From contig NC_016133.3 in the NCBI RefSeq assembly GCF_000005505.3, positions 33,690,737 through 33,754,736 of the forward strand: a DNA stretch of 64,000 bases. The letters run 5' to 3'. Position 1 is the first letter of the stretch. Every line of letters starts with the position of its first letter. Shown here one piece after another: positions 41,850 to 53,707 of the stretch. The notes beneath the pieces were generated by a model. It saw nothing but the letters and a program-made list of their open reading frames with translations. It did not search any database and was not told where the DNA came from. Source of the stretch: Brachypodium distachyon (lineage: Eukaryota > Streptophyta > Magnoliopsida > Poales > Poaceae). The position numbers and the translations under genes were made by a program.

Positions 41850-44800
41850 ATGGCGCCCCCCACGACCAGGAAGGGAAAGGAAAGGAAGGCCCCAAAGAAT
41901 CCGGCGGCCAGCAAGAGCGAGGCGGCCACCAAGGCCGCCGCAGACAAAGATCAGAAGAAGCATGCGATGAGGGCCACGCTCACCTTCTACCGGCCCGGCT
42001 ACAACGGCAAGGCGCTGGACAAGATCCGACACACTGTTGCCTCCGGGTTCAACGAGCACGAGGAGACCCTGATCTTCCCTGCCGGCGCCGACCACCAGGA
42101 AAAAGACTTGTTACTCCATGCGCTCATGGAGTCGTACCAGCTGCAGGTGGCGCAGCTCCACCCCATGTCCCTCTATCTCCTCGCCACTTTCCAGTTCCTC
42201 TGTGAAGCGTTTGTCGGAGTAATGCTGTCGGTGGCACTGTTCCGGCATTACTTCTACCCCCGCATCGATAACGCGAATGCGATGTCGTCGGGAGTGGTGT
42301 TCCGCGCCCGCGACCGGATGAACTCTGAGTTCATCGTCTGGTCGGAAAAGAAGATCGAAAAGGAATGACGGGGCGACTGGTGCTGGGTCCGGGTGGAAGA
42401 CCCTGAGGAGTTCATGCTCTCGCCCACCGAGCTGCCGCAACCCAACGACGGCTGGCAGGACCGGTATCACCGCGATGCCGATCTCCTCCCCATCGTGGAG
42501 AAGATCAAGGCCTTGCGGCTAGTGGGGCTCACCGACATTGACGTGGCGTGCACCTTCATCAGCCGGCGCGTCGCGCCGCTCCAGCTGCGCTCCCTCCCCG
42601 CGTGGATGTACACAGGGTCCGGGGACAGGACACGCGTCCACCGCGAGGGCGTGGACCGGGAATCTCCCCAGGTGTGGGTGAAGGGGATCTCCGGCGAGGA
42701 CATCCCCGCCACGGGGTTCCCGCCGGGGGTTATCTCCCTCCACGCCAGCGTTCTGGGGCTGAATGACATCATCGCCTCCTTCCCGCCACACAATGAGTGG
42801 GGGCTGATGGACAACTCCCCCACTCGGATCCCGCACGCTCCTCCGCCTGCACCTCGCAGGAAGCAGGTGCTTGAAGAGAGCGGGGGCGAGTCGGAAGTCA
42901 GCTGGCCCTCCCTTCCGTCCTCAGACGACGAGGCGGGCCCGCCTTCCGCGACCCGGGTAGTCGTCCTCGTGGACGACGAGGAGGAGGACAGCGACGACGC
43001 GCCCCTGATCGTGCGCAGATCAAGGGCGCACGTAGCGGCTGCAGCGGCATTCGTCCCTGCGGCGGCTCCCAGCTCCGTGGCGGCGACCACCAGCCCCGCA
43101 GCGGTTGCCGGAGCCCTGGCGGCGACCACCCTAGCAGCAGCTGCTGGAGCCGCGGCAGCAGCCACACCCGCAATGGCCGCCGATGCCGTGGTGGCTCCTT
43201 CGACGGTTCCCGCGGTGCCCCGGGCCGCGGCACCCCACAGGCACCCCCAGCTCAACCCGCTCAAGGGATCTTCTGGGGATTCGTGCTCCGGTGCAACCCC
43301 CCGAAGGCCGACTCGTCGGCAAGTGCCGGCAAAAGGGGGAGGGACGACTCTCCGCCTACCGCGCCGAGCAAGAAGGCGCACACGGACACCGGCAGCGGCG
43401 CCAACCCGGCCGACACCAAGGCCAGCGGCGCCGCCCCTGCATCGGCTAGCGACCCGCCCCGATGGAGGTGGCGCCGGGGACAGGTACAGCCCCTTCCCGC
43501 TTACTTACCTGCACTTCCATTTACCAATTAATCCTGCAACTGTACCTTCTCTTTCCGCAGGCGACACTCCGCCCGCAGCAAACCTCCCGGAGACACTTGC
43601 CGGGACGGTCCCCCCGCAAGACCAGTGGCTCCGCAAGGTAATCATCCGAAGGCCCCACGTCTGCCTCCGGGCAACTCGTTTAGCTTCCCGCTTCTCATCC
43701 TTCTCGCTGTTGCAAGCCCAAGCACGCCTGCACCGGGAGCGGGCGCTACGGTGGTTGACCTCGACTCCAATGTTGAGGTTACGGGGGCGGCGGAGGAGCT
43801 GGAGGCAGTCCCCACGCCAAGCCCTGCTGCGCCGGGCGCAGCGGCAATGGCGACCACCGTCGCCACCGGGACGGCGTCCGGAGACGCGCCAGTGGCCGCA
43901 GACGCCACTGACACGGATTCTTCTTCCGCCCAGCAGGGGGCGGTCCCTGCCAGGGGCGCGGCAACCTCACCAGCGGGTGAGGGGGAGGTTGCGGAGGAGG
44001 AGCAACAGGATGCTCCGCCGCAAGCGGATGACCCCCCGCCCAGCTATACGGTTGCGGCGGGGGCTTCGTCGGCGGCGGCCACCACCTTCGACACCGACCT
44101 CGGCACCCTTGTCGGGGTGGCTTGGAATCCCATCACTTGGGATCCGAGCGTCTTCGACCGGGGGCATCGGTTCCTTGACGCTGTCAAGGACCAGCAGCTG
44201 GCCTTTGTCACCTCCTTCAACGAGGTGAGGGAGCACCACGCGATTGCCAAGAGCCACCTTGGCGAGCTACGGCTAGCCATGGAGAAGGTGCGGCAGGAGC
44301 TCTCCCGGCAGCGGATGCTGCCACACCAGTCGTCCCCGAAGAGGAGCTCTACCGGCGACTGGAGGCTCAGCGCGCTGAGCTCCAGGAAGCTCTGGATTCA
44401 CTGGTGGCGGCTCAAGCGGAAACCAAGAAGGACCACGCGGAGGTGCTCGCTGCGTCCCAGGCTCAGATCGACGAGAAGAGCGATCTGATCGCCAACTATC
44501 TCAGCGAGATCCAAGGCCTGCGTGTTAAGCTGGAGGTGCAGATCAAGGAAACCGAAAGTGCGGTGGATGCGTCAGCCCGGCACGAGATCCAGCTCAACGC
44601 TGCTAGGGACAAAGCGGCCCGGCTCGAGACCGAGCTGGCCACTGTCCCGGAGGAGCTCGCCAAGGCCGGCGAGGACAACGCGGCCCTGGCCACGGAGCTC
44701 GTGTCGCTAGCGAGCTGCCTCCGCAAGGCCAAGAAGGCCACGCTCGACGCCCGGCTCCACCACGGCACGCCGATCGGGCAACGACAGCTGGAGACCGAGA

Positions 44801-45195
44801 AGCTGCTCAAGATCGCCCAAGCGTTGCGCGACCTGCTGCCTCGATTCGAGCTGCAGGCCGCGGAGGTGGACGGCACGGACGTCTCCACGCTGATCCCGTT
44901 CTTCTCCGACTTGGTGGGGAAATTCGCGGCGCTCGACGTCTGGATCGCCAAGTGGGGCGCTGACGAGGTTGCCAACTGCACCCGGGAGGTTTCCAGGACG
45001 ATCCTTCCGAGGGTACACCTCCGGGACCCGGAGTTCCCCTTCGAGACGCTGCTAGACGCCTGGTCGGACAGCGAGGACGAACCCACCCACACTCAGGCGG
45101 TGAGTGGGTTTGTCGATGAGGTGGTCGAGCGGATGCAGTGGAAGCCGGACCTCGAGCCGTCCCCGGAGCCCCCGACGGAAGGCACCGGCAACTAG
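41850..45195 (+). pseudogene. Element B antisense ORF (Transposase_28-like protein), nearly complete
   Basis: It starts MAPPTTRKGKERKAPK and continues with the conserved N-terminal domain: FQFLCEAFVGVMLSVALFRH, FIVWSEKKIEKE, then a single in-frame TGA at 42366-42368 (CGA in the relative), then GDWCWV, VACTFISRRVAPLQ. Acidic and Ala-rich linkers follow. A plausible intron at 43484-43560 (GTACAG...TTTCCGCAG) leads to DTPPAANLPE. The C-terminal half has WDPSVFDRGHRFLDAVKDQQ, a long coiled coil (44404-44760) and FVDEVVERMQ, ending at 45195. A frameshift lies near 43230-43290. Length and domain order match element A's copy, so it is a conserved gene of the family. Function unknown. Confidence 0.78.
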
Positions 45196-46611
45196 CTGCC
45201 GCAGCCTCCTGCCGGCCCTTGCCGTTTCTTTGTTTACCTTCTTTTGTTTTCGATCCTGCAGGTACGGCGCTTGGCGCCGTTTGAACAATTATTGTTTCAT
45301 TAGTTCATGTAATCGCTTGCTACTTTGTCAATCCAGCTCTTCAGTTCTGTTTAATCCTTGTTCCTTGTTCCCGGGGCTGCCTCGCTGGGTGGATCCCTTC
45401 GCCCTTGTGTGTTGTGCTTTGTGTTGCCGGGGACTCGCACGTCTCACCCTTGACCTGACCAGGGACCCGGGACGAACCCGCAGTGCCGACCTGGGGTCAA
45501 GCAGCAGTGGCGAGCCACTCCGCTTGCAGGGTAACTACTCCAAGCCATGCCCTCCCGGGACAGACCCGGAAGCCGCACGGGGAGCGCACTCCCCCCGCAA
45601 GCGTCCTTCTAACACCCCGGGCACACGCAGGTTTTGGGGCCACACTTAGCGAGGCAGCGTTCAAATACATTTAGTTCCTAGAGAGTCTATCGTTCAAATT
45701 CAAGCACTTAGCTTTTCGTTCGGTCCCATGCTCGGTATGCTTGGCGGAGGGGTGCACCTGGTACGTCGCCCTTGAGAGAGCCTGCTTGAGGGATGCGGCA
45801 GGAACGCCGCGGCAGGATCGCGGCCGGCGACAAGCGCCGATGATGATGCTACCGCCGCGTCTCCGCATCAACCCTCGCCTTTGTAAGAGCCCTTGCTTTC
45901 GAAGGAACCTATTCCGAGGGGTGCAGTAGGGACGCCGTGACATCCTCGCCACCACCGGCAGACGCGGGTGGCGAAGACATCACGGCGTCCCCACAGCAGC
46001 CCTTGCTGCTTGGGGAAAGTCCACCTGAGGGACGCAGCAGGGACGCTGTGGGGGGCCGGAGCGAACGGCGAACGCCGACACCGGCGCCATCACAGCGTCC
46101 TCACGACGATCCTCGCCTCTGGAGGGGTGCGGCAGGGACACTACGGCAGTGCACCCATCGGCACTGAGCGCTGATGGCATGCACCACCCTGGTGTCTCCG
46201 CGGCAACCCTCACTCCTTGCGGAGATACCCTCTGGAGGGATGCGGCAAGGGGCACTGCAGCAGTGTACCCGTCAGCGCATGTTGCTGGAAGCCCGGCAAC
46301 TGCATGTCCCGTGCCGGAGTGATCCGGCAACGGGTTTACGTTTTCGAGGCTCCGACAGCCCCCTGCTCACAACCAAGTATGGAAAGATACTTCTGTGCAC
46401 CTAGAGCAGGAGACAAAAGAAGGAGTAATATGCAAATAAACGAGGCAAACTTGAAACTCAGGAAGCAGCACTTATCTTTATTCGAAGTAACTAGTGGTTT
46501 ACAAACGGGGGTTGCCCAGCTACACTAATTCGAGAGGTATGCATCGGCGGCATCACCTGAGGGTCAGGCTCCGCTGCTTCACGGGTAGAACTCGCGCAAA
46601 TGCTCAATATT
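45196..46611. repeat. Spacer of element B with a five-unit degenerate array
   Basis: A core of about 20 bp (gggatgcggcaggaacgcc and variants) begins at 45790, 45918, 46029, 46124 and 46237, so about 95-128 bp apart. Between cores the sequence is also related (ctcgccncc, cagcgtcc). Tandem repeats in this untranslated part are known for plant Gypsy elements and can seed satellites. Confidence 0.6.
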
Positions 46612-47637
46612 CTAGCTATTTTGCACCAGCAAGCCTTCTTCGGTTTCCAGCCGGACAGCCCCCGGCCTGGTCACCTGCACTACCCGGAACGGGCCCTCCC
46701 ATTTCGGAGTCAACTTGTTCCCGGCCTTCGTTCCTTGTATCCGGTGCAGGACAAGGTCTCCGTTCTCGAGCCCCCGGATACAGACTCGCTTGTCGTGATA
46801 ACGACGGAGTCCCTGCTGGTAGCACGCGGCTCGCACAGCAGCCCGACATCGGACCTCTTCGATGAAGTTCAGATCATCAACCCTTTGCTCGTGTTGGCTG
46901 GAGTCGCCGTATGCGTGTATTCGGGGAGATCCGTGCTTGAGCTCGAGGGGCAGCACCTCTTCTGCCACGTAGACAAGGGCGAAAGGAGTTTCGCCCGTTG
47001 CCCGACTAGGTGTGGTCCTGATTGAACACAGCACGGGCTGGAGTTCTTCAACCCAGTGCTTCCCGTGGCCTTTGAGCTTGTCAAAGGTTCTCGTCTTGAG
47101 CCCCTGTAGCACTTCTGCGTTGGCTCGCTCCGCTAGCCCGTTACTCCTTGGGTGAGCAACAGACGCGAAGTGTATTTTGGTGCCCATGCCCTCGCAGTTG
47201 GCCTGGAACGCCGCGCTCGTGAATTGCGTGCCGTTGTCGGTGATGATGCCGTTAGGCACACCAAACCGGCACACAATGCTCTTGAAGAACTTGATGGCCG
47301 CCTGGGCGGTCACCTTCCGTACCGGTTCTACTTCCACCCACTTGGAGAAATTGTCGATGGCCATGAGCAAGTACTCGTAGCCGCCAACCGCTCTCGGCCG
47401 CTTGCCGATGATGTCGAGCCCCCAGACCGCGAAGGGCCATGAGGACGGGATGACCTGCAGGGCCTGCGCCGACTGGTTGCTCTTCTTCGCGTGGAACTGG
47501 CACGCCTCACACGTCTTCACCGGCTGCTCCGCATCAGCCAGGGCCGTGGGCCAGTAGAAACCGTGCCGAAACGCCTTGCCGGCCAGCGCCCGGGAGGCCA
47601 CATGATGGGAGCATGTGCCTCGATGTATCTCCTCCAA
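46612..47637 (-). pseudogene. Element B integrase
   Basis: 341 open codons from HRGTCSHHVASRALAGKAF (HHCC zinc part: CEACQFHAKK) through the catalytic core VWGLDII, GIITDNGTQFTSAAF and HPRSNGLAERANAEV, with all three acidic residues kept, to the C-terminal GDLVLHRIQGTKAGNKLTPK. A premature TAG replaces Trp in the NSW..EHLR motif at the end (46612-46614). The N-terminal edge at about 47640 is a deletion junction to the RNase H region. Confidence 0.87.
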
Positions 47638-47649
47638 CAGTGCGCGCGC

Positions 47650-49545
47650 TTCGTCTTGTCTCTACTGCCATCTTGGACAGCTCGTCAGCCGCGAAGTTGT
47701 CCTTCCGCTTTACGTGCTCGAATCGCAAACCCTTGAATTTGCGTTCTACTGTGCAGACTTCCTCCACGTACGGTGCCATCTACGGGCAGTCGTAGTCCTC
47801 GTTAACCTGGTTGATCATGAGCTGGGAGTACCCGCGAACGACCAGGCGCTTGATATCCAGGGCGATGGCTGCCCGCAACCTGGCGAGCAAACCCTCGTAC
47901 TCCGCCGTGTTGTTAGTGGAGTTCGGGAAATCGAGTTGGATAGCAAACCTCAACTGATCCCCGTCGGTGACTCGATGACGACCCCAACGCCAGCCCCCTG
48001 GAGGCTGAACGCGTCGTCGAAGTAGAGGATCCAGTGGCCTTCGTCCAGCTTGCCTGGCAAGCTGGTCTCCGGCTCCTCCTCTACTACACCCGTCGACGTC
48101 CACTCCGCGACGAAGTCCGCCAGGGCCGCGCTCTTGATGCTCTTGGAGTTGGTGAAGTGCAGACCAAACTCCGACAGCTCCATCCTCCACTCGGCCAGCC
48201 TCCCGGTGGCTTCACGGTTGGTGAGGGCTCGCTCAAGGCAGAATCCCGACACCACCGTGACACGGTGCGCCTGGAAGTAGTGGCGCAGCTTGCGAGACGC
48301 GAGCAAAATCCCCAAGAGGAGCTTCTGCACCTGCGGGTATCTCGTACGGGCGTCGCACAGCACCGTGCTGACGAAGTACACCTGGTGCTGCACGAGCCGC
48401 TTGCGTGGTGCCAACGCTGCTGGCTCGGGGGTGGTCCCTGGGTCCGAGGCGGTTGCCGGGGGCCATTCAGCCCCCTGCCCCGCAGCCTCAACTCCCGGAA
48501 CTTCTTCCTCCCTCTCGGCAACTAGCACCGAGCTGAGCACCTGGTCAGTCGCCGCTAGGTAGAGTAGCAGTGGCTCGCTCGGCTTGGGGGCGACGAGGAC
48601 GGGCGGCGAGTTCAGGTATTGCTTGAGATCCTGGAAAGCCGCCTCGGCCTCGGGGGTCCAATCAATCGGACCCTTCTTATTCATCACCCCTAAGAAAGGC
48701 AGGGCGCGTTCACCCAGCCTTGAGATGAAGTGGCCCAGCGCGGCAACGCAGCCGTTGAGGCGCTGGACGTCCTTCACCTTGCGGGGAGCCCCCATTTTCT
48801 CGATAGCTTCTATCTTCTGTGGGTTAGCTTGTATCCCCCTGTGCTAAACCAAGAAACCCAGAAGCTGGCCTGAGTCTACACCAAAGGTGCACTTCTCAGG
48901 GTTCAGCTTGAGTTTGATTCTGCGGAGGTTATCAAACGTCTCCCGCAAGTCATCAATCAGCGAGTTCCCGCGCTTCGACTTGATGACGATATCATCCATG
49001 TAGGCCTCCACGTTCCGGCCTAGTTAGGGTCCCAAACACTCGCGCAACACGCGCTGGAATGTTGAGCCCGCGTTCTTCAACCCGAAAGGCATGCACGTGT
49101 AGCAGTAGCAGCCAACCGGGATGATGAACGATGTTTTCTCCTCGTCTTTGACCGCCATCTTAATTTGATGGTAGCCGGAAAAGGCATCTAAAAAGCTCAG
49201 CAAGTCGCAACTAGCAGGGGAATCAACTATTTGATCGATACGGGGTACAGGGAAAGGATCCTTGGGACATGCACGGTTAAGATCAGTAAAATCTACACAC
49301 ATGCGAAGCTTATTTCCCGCCTTGGGCACCACTATTGGGTTAGCTAACCAAGTGGGGTTCAGAACTTTCCCGATAGCCCCAGCAGCCTTGAGCTTGTCCA
49401 CCTCTTGCTTGATGAAATTCTTGCGCTCCTGTGCTTGCCGGCGAGCCCTCTGCTTGACGGGGCGGGCGTTTGGGTGCACCGTGAGTCGATGCTCGATCAC
49501 CTCCCTAGGGACTTCGGGATGGTCCGACGGCTCCCAAGCGAACAC
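47650..49545 (-). pseudogene. Element B reverse transcriptase, RNase H and archaeal-type RNase H
   Basis: RT starts near FAWEPSDHPEVP (49545) with LRMCVDFTDLNRACPKD and PFGLKNAGSTFQRV. It is cut by TAG at about 49022-49024, then YMDDIVIKS follows, then another TAG near 48843-48845 after FLV. The first RNase H runs 48795-48100 ([37 protein letters not shown]). The second RNase H begins [20 protein letters not shown], shifts frame near 47960-47990 and goes on with STNNTAEYEGLLARLRAAIA and VADELSKM-like residues to about 47660. Compared with element A, about 300 bp between this domain and integrase are missing. Confidence 0.85.
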
Positions 49546-49655
49546 GTCGGCATTCTCCCGGAGGAAAGTGATGAGGGTGCTTTCCTATTCGGCAGTAAGG
49601 TTCGCACCGACGGTGACGGTGCGCTCCTTGTTGCTGGCTTGGAGGGGCAGCTTCT

Positions 49656-52322
49656 TCACCTTGGCGGCCTCCTCCATGAGCTTGGGAGCTTCTGGCCCTC
49701 GCCGGAGCACGAGCTCGAGCCTGCCCATCCCCCGACACGCTCTTGTGGGGTAGCGCGGGCCTTCTTTGTTGCCGGGCCGTCGTCCGACGAGCCTTCACCT
49801 CCGGCAATGTCCTCGTAACCGGCGTCGGCGGCGGCGGCGGCCCTGACAACCTCGCCAACACACCAGGCTGCGTCCTTGAGGTCGCACCTGATAGAGAGGA
49901 CTCCATACACGGACGGCATCTTCATCACGCCGTAGGCGCAATGGGTCGCCGTCATGAACTTGATCAGCACCGGTCGACCAAGGATCCCGTTGTAGGGCAG
50001 CGGGGTGTGCGCCACGTCGAACACTATGTGCTCTGTCCTGAACGCTTCCCGGGACCCGAAGGTCACCGGCAGCGTGATGTGCCCCGGGGGGCGCACGATC
50101 CCGGGGTTTACCCCCCGAAACGGGTCAGTGGGCTTCAGCTGCTCCACTGGCAACTGCAGCTTCTCCACTAACCAGGCGGACAGGAGGTTCAGCCCCGCTT
50201 CGTTGTCCACCAGCACCTTGGTCACCGTCATGTTGTTGATGATCGGTGAGACCATGAAGGGTATGACCCCTGAACCCAGCTGCCATGCTGGGTGATCGTC
50301 GGCGCTGAAGGTGATCGGCACGTTCGACCACCTCAGCGGCTGCTGCGGCTCCGCGTCCGGCAACAGCGCGCACACGTCGCGGGTGAGGCGCTTCACCGTG
50401 GCGTGAGATGGGAGAGCGTAAGCTCCCCCATGGATGCAGGCGACGCCGCTGGGCTCCTGGAAGCCCGGCTCGTCGCCGCCAGTGCAGTCAGACTCGCGCT
50501 GCTCCTCAGCACGAGCTATGTCCCGTCCCCGGGGAGGGCGCTCCCTGCCGGCGCGGGCTTGGCCACGTCCCCCCTGGGCTTCCTCCCTGCCAGCGTTACC
50601 GCCAGCAGGCTTCGGCCCCGCTCTGGGGTCATTCGGGCAATCTCGGGAGAGATGCCCGATGTTGCCACAGTTGAAGCAGGCGCCAGCCGCTTGGCGATTC
50701 TCGTGGCGCTGCTCGCGCCGCTGCTTGATACCCTGCAGGATGTGGCAGTCCTGCGCGTCGTGGGTAGAGTTGGCGTGGATGGGGCAGCGGGACGCGTCGC
50801 CCTGCTTGCCGCCAGATCCGCCACCGGGCGAGGCCTTCTTCGTGGGCCTCGCAGTATCCCCCGACTCCACAGCGAGGACTTGCTTCCCGCTGCGCTTGCG
50901 GGAACTCTTCTTCTGCGAATCCTCTCCTGGGCTTGCGGCAGCTTTAGCCGCAAGTTTGGGCGCTAAGCGCCCTTCCTCGGCCATGGCACACTTCTGCGCA
51001 AGGGCATACAGATCCTGCGTCGTCCGGATCCGATGCGTGCTCAGTTTCTCGTGCATCTTGGGGTCATGGACATTGATGGCGAAGGTGTTGACGATGGCAG
51101 TAGCCTCCGCCTCTGGGATGGAGTAGGAGAGACTGGAGAAGCGGTTGATGAAACTCCGCAGCGTCTCTCCCGGCTTCTGCACGACAGTATGCAGCTCCGC
51201 CATGGTCCTCGGGTGCTTGTAGCCGTCCTGGAACGCGCTCACAAACTGCTCGCGCAGGTCCGCCCCAGTTGTGATGGACCCGGCGGGCAGGTTGAGCAGC
51301 CAGATTCTCGCTGATCCTTTCAGGACCATAGGGAACCAGTTGGCTCTCACCTTGTCGTCAGCGCCGATGGCATGCATCCCCAACGTGTAGGTCAGGAGGA
51401 AATCCTTGGGATTCACGGTCCCATCGTAGGTACCGAGCGCGGGCGCTCGGAACTTACGAGGCCACGTCACCTGCCATAGCTCGCGTGTGAACGCAGTGCA
51501 GCCATCCTCGGGGCCCATAAGAGCATCCTCCTGCTCCTGTGGGCGTTGGCGCTCTACCTCGCGCCGGCGCCGGCGCTCTAGGCGCTGACGCAGATCCTTC
51601 TGCTGGCGGGCATTCAAGATGCCGCGTGCGTCACCTTGCGTGACGGTGGGTGAAGAATCCGAGGACCCTGCCGGGTCCCCGCCTCCCGGGCCTCGCTGCG
51701 GGGGAGGGTTTTCCCCCTGTCGCGAGGCGCGGGGCGCGTCTCCGCGCCCCAGGTTCTGCCCGCAGCCGGAGCCTGCCGAGGCGCCATCGCCCTGTGGCTG
51801 TTGGGCGGCGAGAGCGAGGAGCGCATCCAGCTCCGCGCTCCATGCCTCGTGCGCCGGTGTGCACTGTTGCAGCTCATACCGCACCATGACCCGCGCGGCG
51901 ATGATTGTTTCCACCGGGGTTTGGGCCGGAGGTAAACGATTCTCCGACCGGCTACCCTCCGCCCAATCCCCGGGCACACCCGGGTTCGCAGAGTGCGACC
52001 CCGTCGGCGTCGCTCGCGACGCGGTGTGCTCATGGCGCAGCTGACGCTATGCGCCTTCGGCCCGTGATTCGACTCGCTGGCTGGCGCGGGCGGCACCGTG
52101 GCCGCTCGCGCAACTGGCCCCGGCACTGGGAGCCGCCGGCCCCCTCAGCCGGTTGTCTACCGACGGCCGAGGAGGTGGGGGTGGCAGCTGTGATTGCTGC
52201 GCTCGTGAGGGTTCAGGGTTTTCCTGAACCCGCGACGCGGGCGGTGCGTCGTGCGATCGCGTGTGTGCCGCTGGGGCTTCACGCGGATCGATTCGTGGGT
52301 CACCAGCTCGCTTGGGAGGCAT
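49656..52322 (-). pseudogene. Element B gag and aspartic protease
   Basis: Gag starts MPPKRAGDPRIDPREAP at 52322 and is shifted near 52050-51977; from there 773 codons are open. Visible parts in that frame: a capsid-like region (about residues 160-330, FLLTYTLGMHAIGADDK, LHTVVQKPGETLRSF); a CCHC knuckle at about 434-447 (CFNCGNIGHLSRDC); and the protease strand VLVDNEAGLNLL at about 590, with the Asp kept but the next Gly residues changed to NE. It continues FDVAHTPLPYNGILGRPVLI. It is the longest open gag-protease frame in the window. The frame is lost in SSCSGEGQKL before RT. Confidence 0.87.
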
Positions 52323-52387
52323 GGTGGTTGGCTCTGCCGTCGAGGAAGACGAGGCCAATGTTGGTGTGACGTCGCCGCCGACGGTCA

Positions 52388-52413
52388 CCGGCGAGCTCTC
52401 CTCACGTGCCAGA
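52388..52413 (-). other. Element B primer-binding region
   Basis: Immediately inside the 5' LTR the minus strand reads tctggcacgtgaggagagc. The TGG start two bases after the LTR fits a tRNA primer site; which tRNA cannot be told by eye. Confidence 0.5.
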
Positions 52414-52867
52414 TGTCCTCGCACGGGGCTCCGACACCGGGGATGCGCGGGCATGCCTGCAAGAGCGCCAACCCCGCGACTAGGGGTCTAAGGCTGAAAG
52501 TTAGCCCTGAGCGGCCACTGTTTGCCTAACTGGATGGATAACCCCCCTCTTGCTGGGTCATTAAATGCGCCATGCGCCTCACTCCTCGTCCTGGCAAACC
52601 CGCACACCGGGCGCCTGCCGCGCGCCCATGTGGCGTTGCTGCTCTGTCCGCTCGGCCCCACCCTCGTGTCGGAAACCTGTGCCCGGGAACGCCTCCTCCC
52701 GGCAAGTGCCTTCCCGGGAGCTGCCCGGGCGGCATTATTCCCCGAAGCTCCGCTAGCCCTGCCGGGCAGCCTGCACGTTGTCGCCCGGGGTGAGATCCTT
52801 CCGGGAACCCAGCGATGCGACCCACGCGTCGTGTAGCGGTGGCACCCCGGGTGCCACTGGTGCGACA
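52414..52867 (-). repeat. Element B 5' LTR with a large internal deletion
   Basis: Both ends match the 3' LTR (tgtc.tcgcacggggctccg at one side, ctggtgcgaca at the other), but about 460 bp are missing. The breakpoint joins gcgcgggca to tgcctgcaag, which in the intact LTR are 40543-40551 and just after 41014. The lost part contains the TATA region. Confidence 0.88.
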
Positions 52868-53707
52868 TCACCCGGCGCCGCTCGCGAGTGAACGTGCCGC
52901 AGCCGTCATCGGCGCCCATGGGAGCGTCTTCCTGCTCCGATGGCGCGGGCGCTCTGCCTCACACCGGCGTCGACGCTGCAAGCGCTGACAGTGGTCTTCC
53001 TGCTGGCGGGCGTTCAGGGCGTGACGGTCGGTGACGAGTCCGAGTATCCCTCAGGATCCTGTCTCCTTGCCCTCCCTATGGGGGAGGGTGCTCTTCGTGT
53101 CCCGAGACGCAGGGCGCGTCTCCGCGTCCCGGGTTCTGTCCCCGGCCCGAACCGGCCAGGCCGCCCTTGCCTTGCGGCTATTGGGCAGCGAGCGTGAGGA
53201 GTGCGTTCAGCTCCGCACTCCACGCGTCATGTGCCGGCGTGCCTTGCGGTGGCTCGTAGCGCACCATGACACACGCGGCAATGATACCTTCGCCGGGGTT
53301 TGTGCGGGAGGCTGCCGGTTCTCCGACCGACTGCCCTTCGCCCTGTCACTCGGTGCCCTCGGATGTGTGGGGCGAGACTCCGTTGGTGTCGTACGTGACA
53401 CGCTGTGGTTGTGGCGCAGCTGTCGCTGCGCGTCCTCAGCCCGCGAGTAGACTTGCTGGCTGGCGCGCGTGACGTTGTGGTCGCTCGCGTGGCTGGCTCC
53501 GGTGCTAGGCGCCGCAGGCCCACTCAGCCGGTTGTCCGCTGACGGCCGAGGAGGTGGAGGTAGCAGCTGCGATTGCTGCTTCTGCCGTGGAGGGGACCCC
53601 TGGTCCCCTTGAACTTGCGACGCGCACGCGGCATCGTGGGATCGAGTGCGCATGACGAGGGTGTCGCACAAGTCGACCCGGGGCTCGTCTGCCTTCTTGG
53701 GCGGCAT
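52868..53707 (-). pseudogene. Element A gag N-terminal part
   Basis: It starts MPPKKADEPRVDLCDTLVMR at 53707, parallel to element B's gag start. It is shifted several times (a frame with SDSSPTVTP ends near 53014). It ends DDGCGTFTRERRRV at the insertion point of element B at 52868. It continues at 40511 on the other side of B. Confidence 0.8.

Larger units (their letters stand above)
40512..52867 (-). mobile_element. Element B: Tat-type Gypsy retrotransposon nested in gag of element A
   Basis: It is bounded by LTRs at 40512-41445 (3') and 52414-52867 (5', internally deleted). The flanking 5-mers tcccc (40507-40511) and tcacc (52868-52872) are a target duplication with one change. Its removal makes element A's gag continuous from ...RERRRV to the WPCKFRAP-type segment. 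The layout is the same as in A, including the antisense ORF. The internal sequence is related to, but clearly diverged from, A, so B is a different subfamily member and not a duplication of A. Confidence 0.9.
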
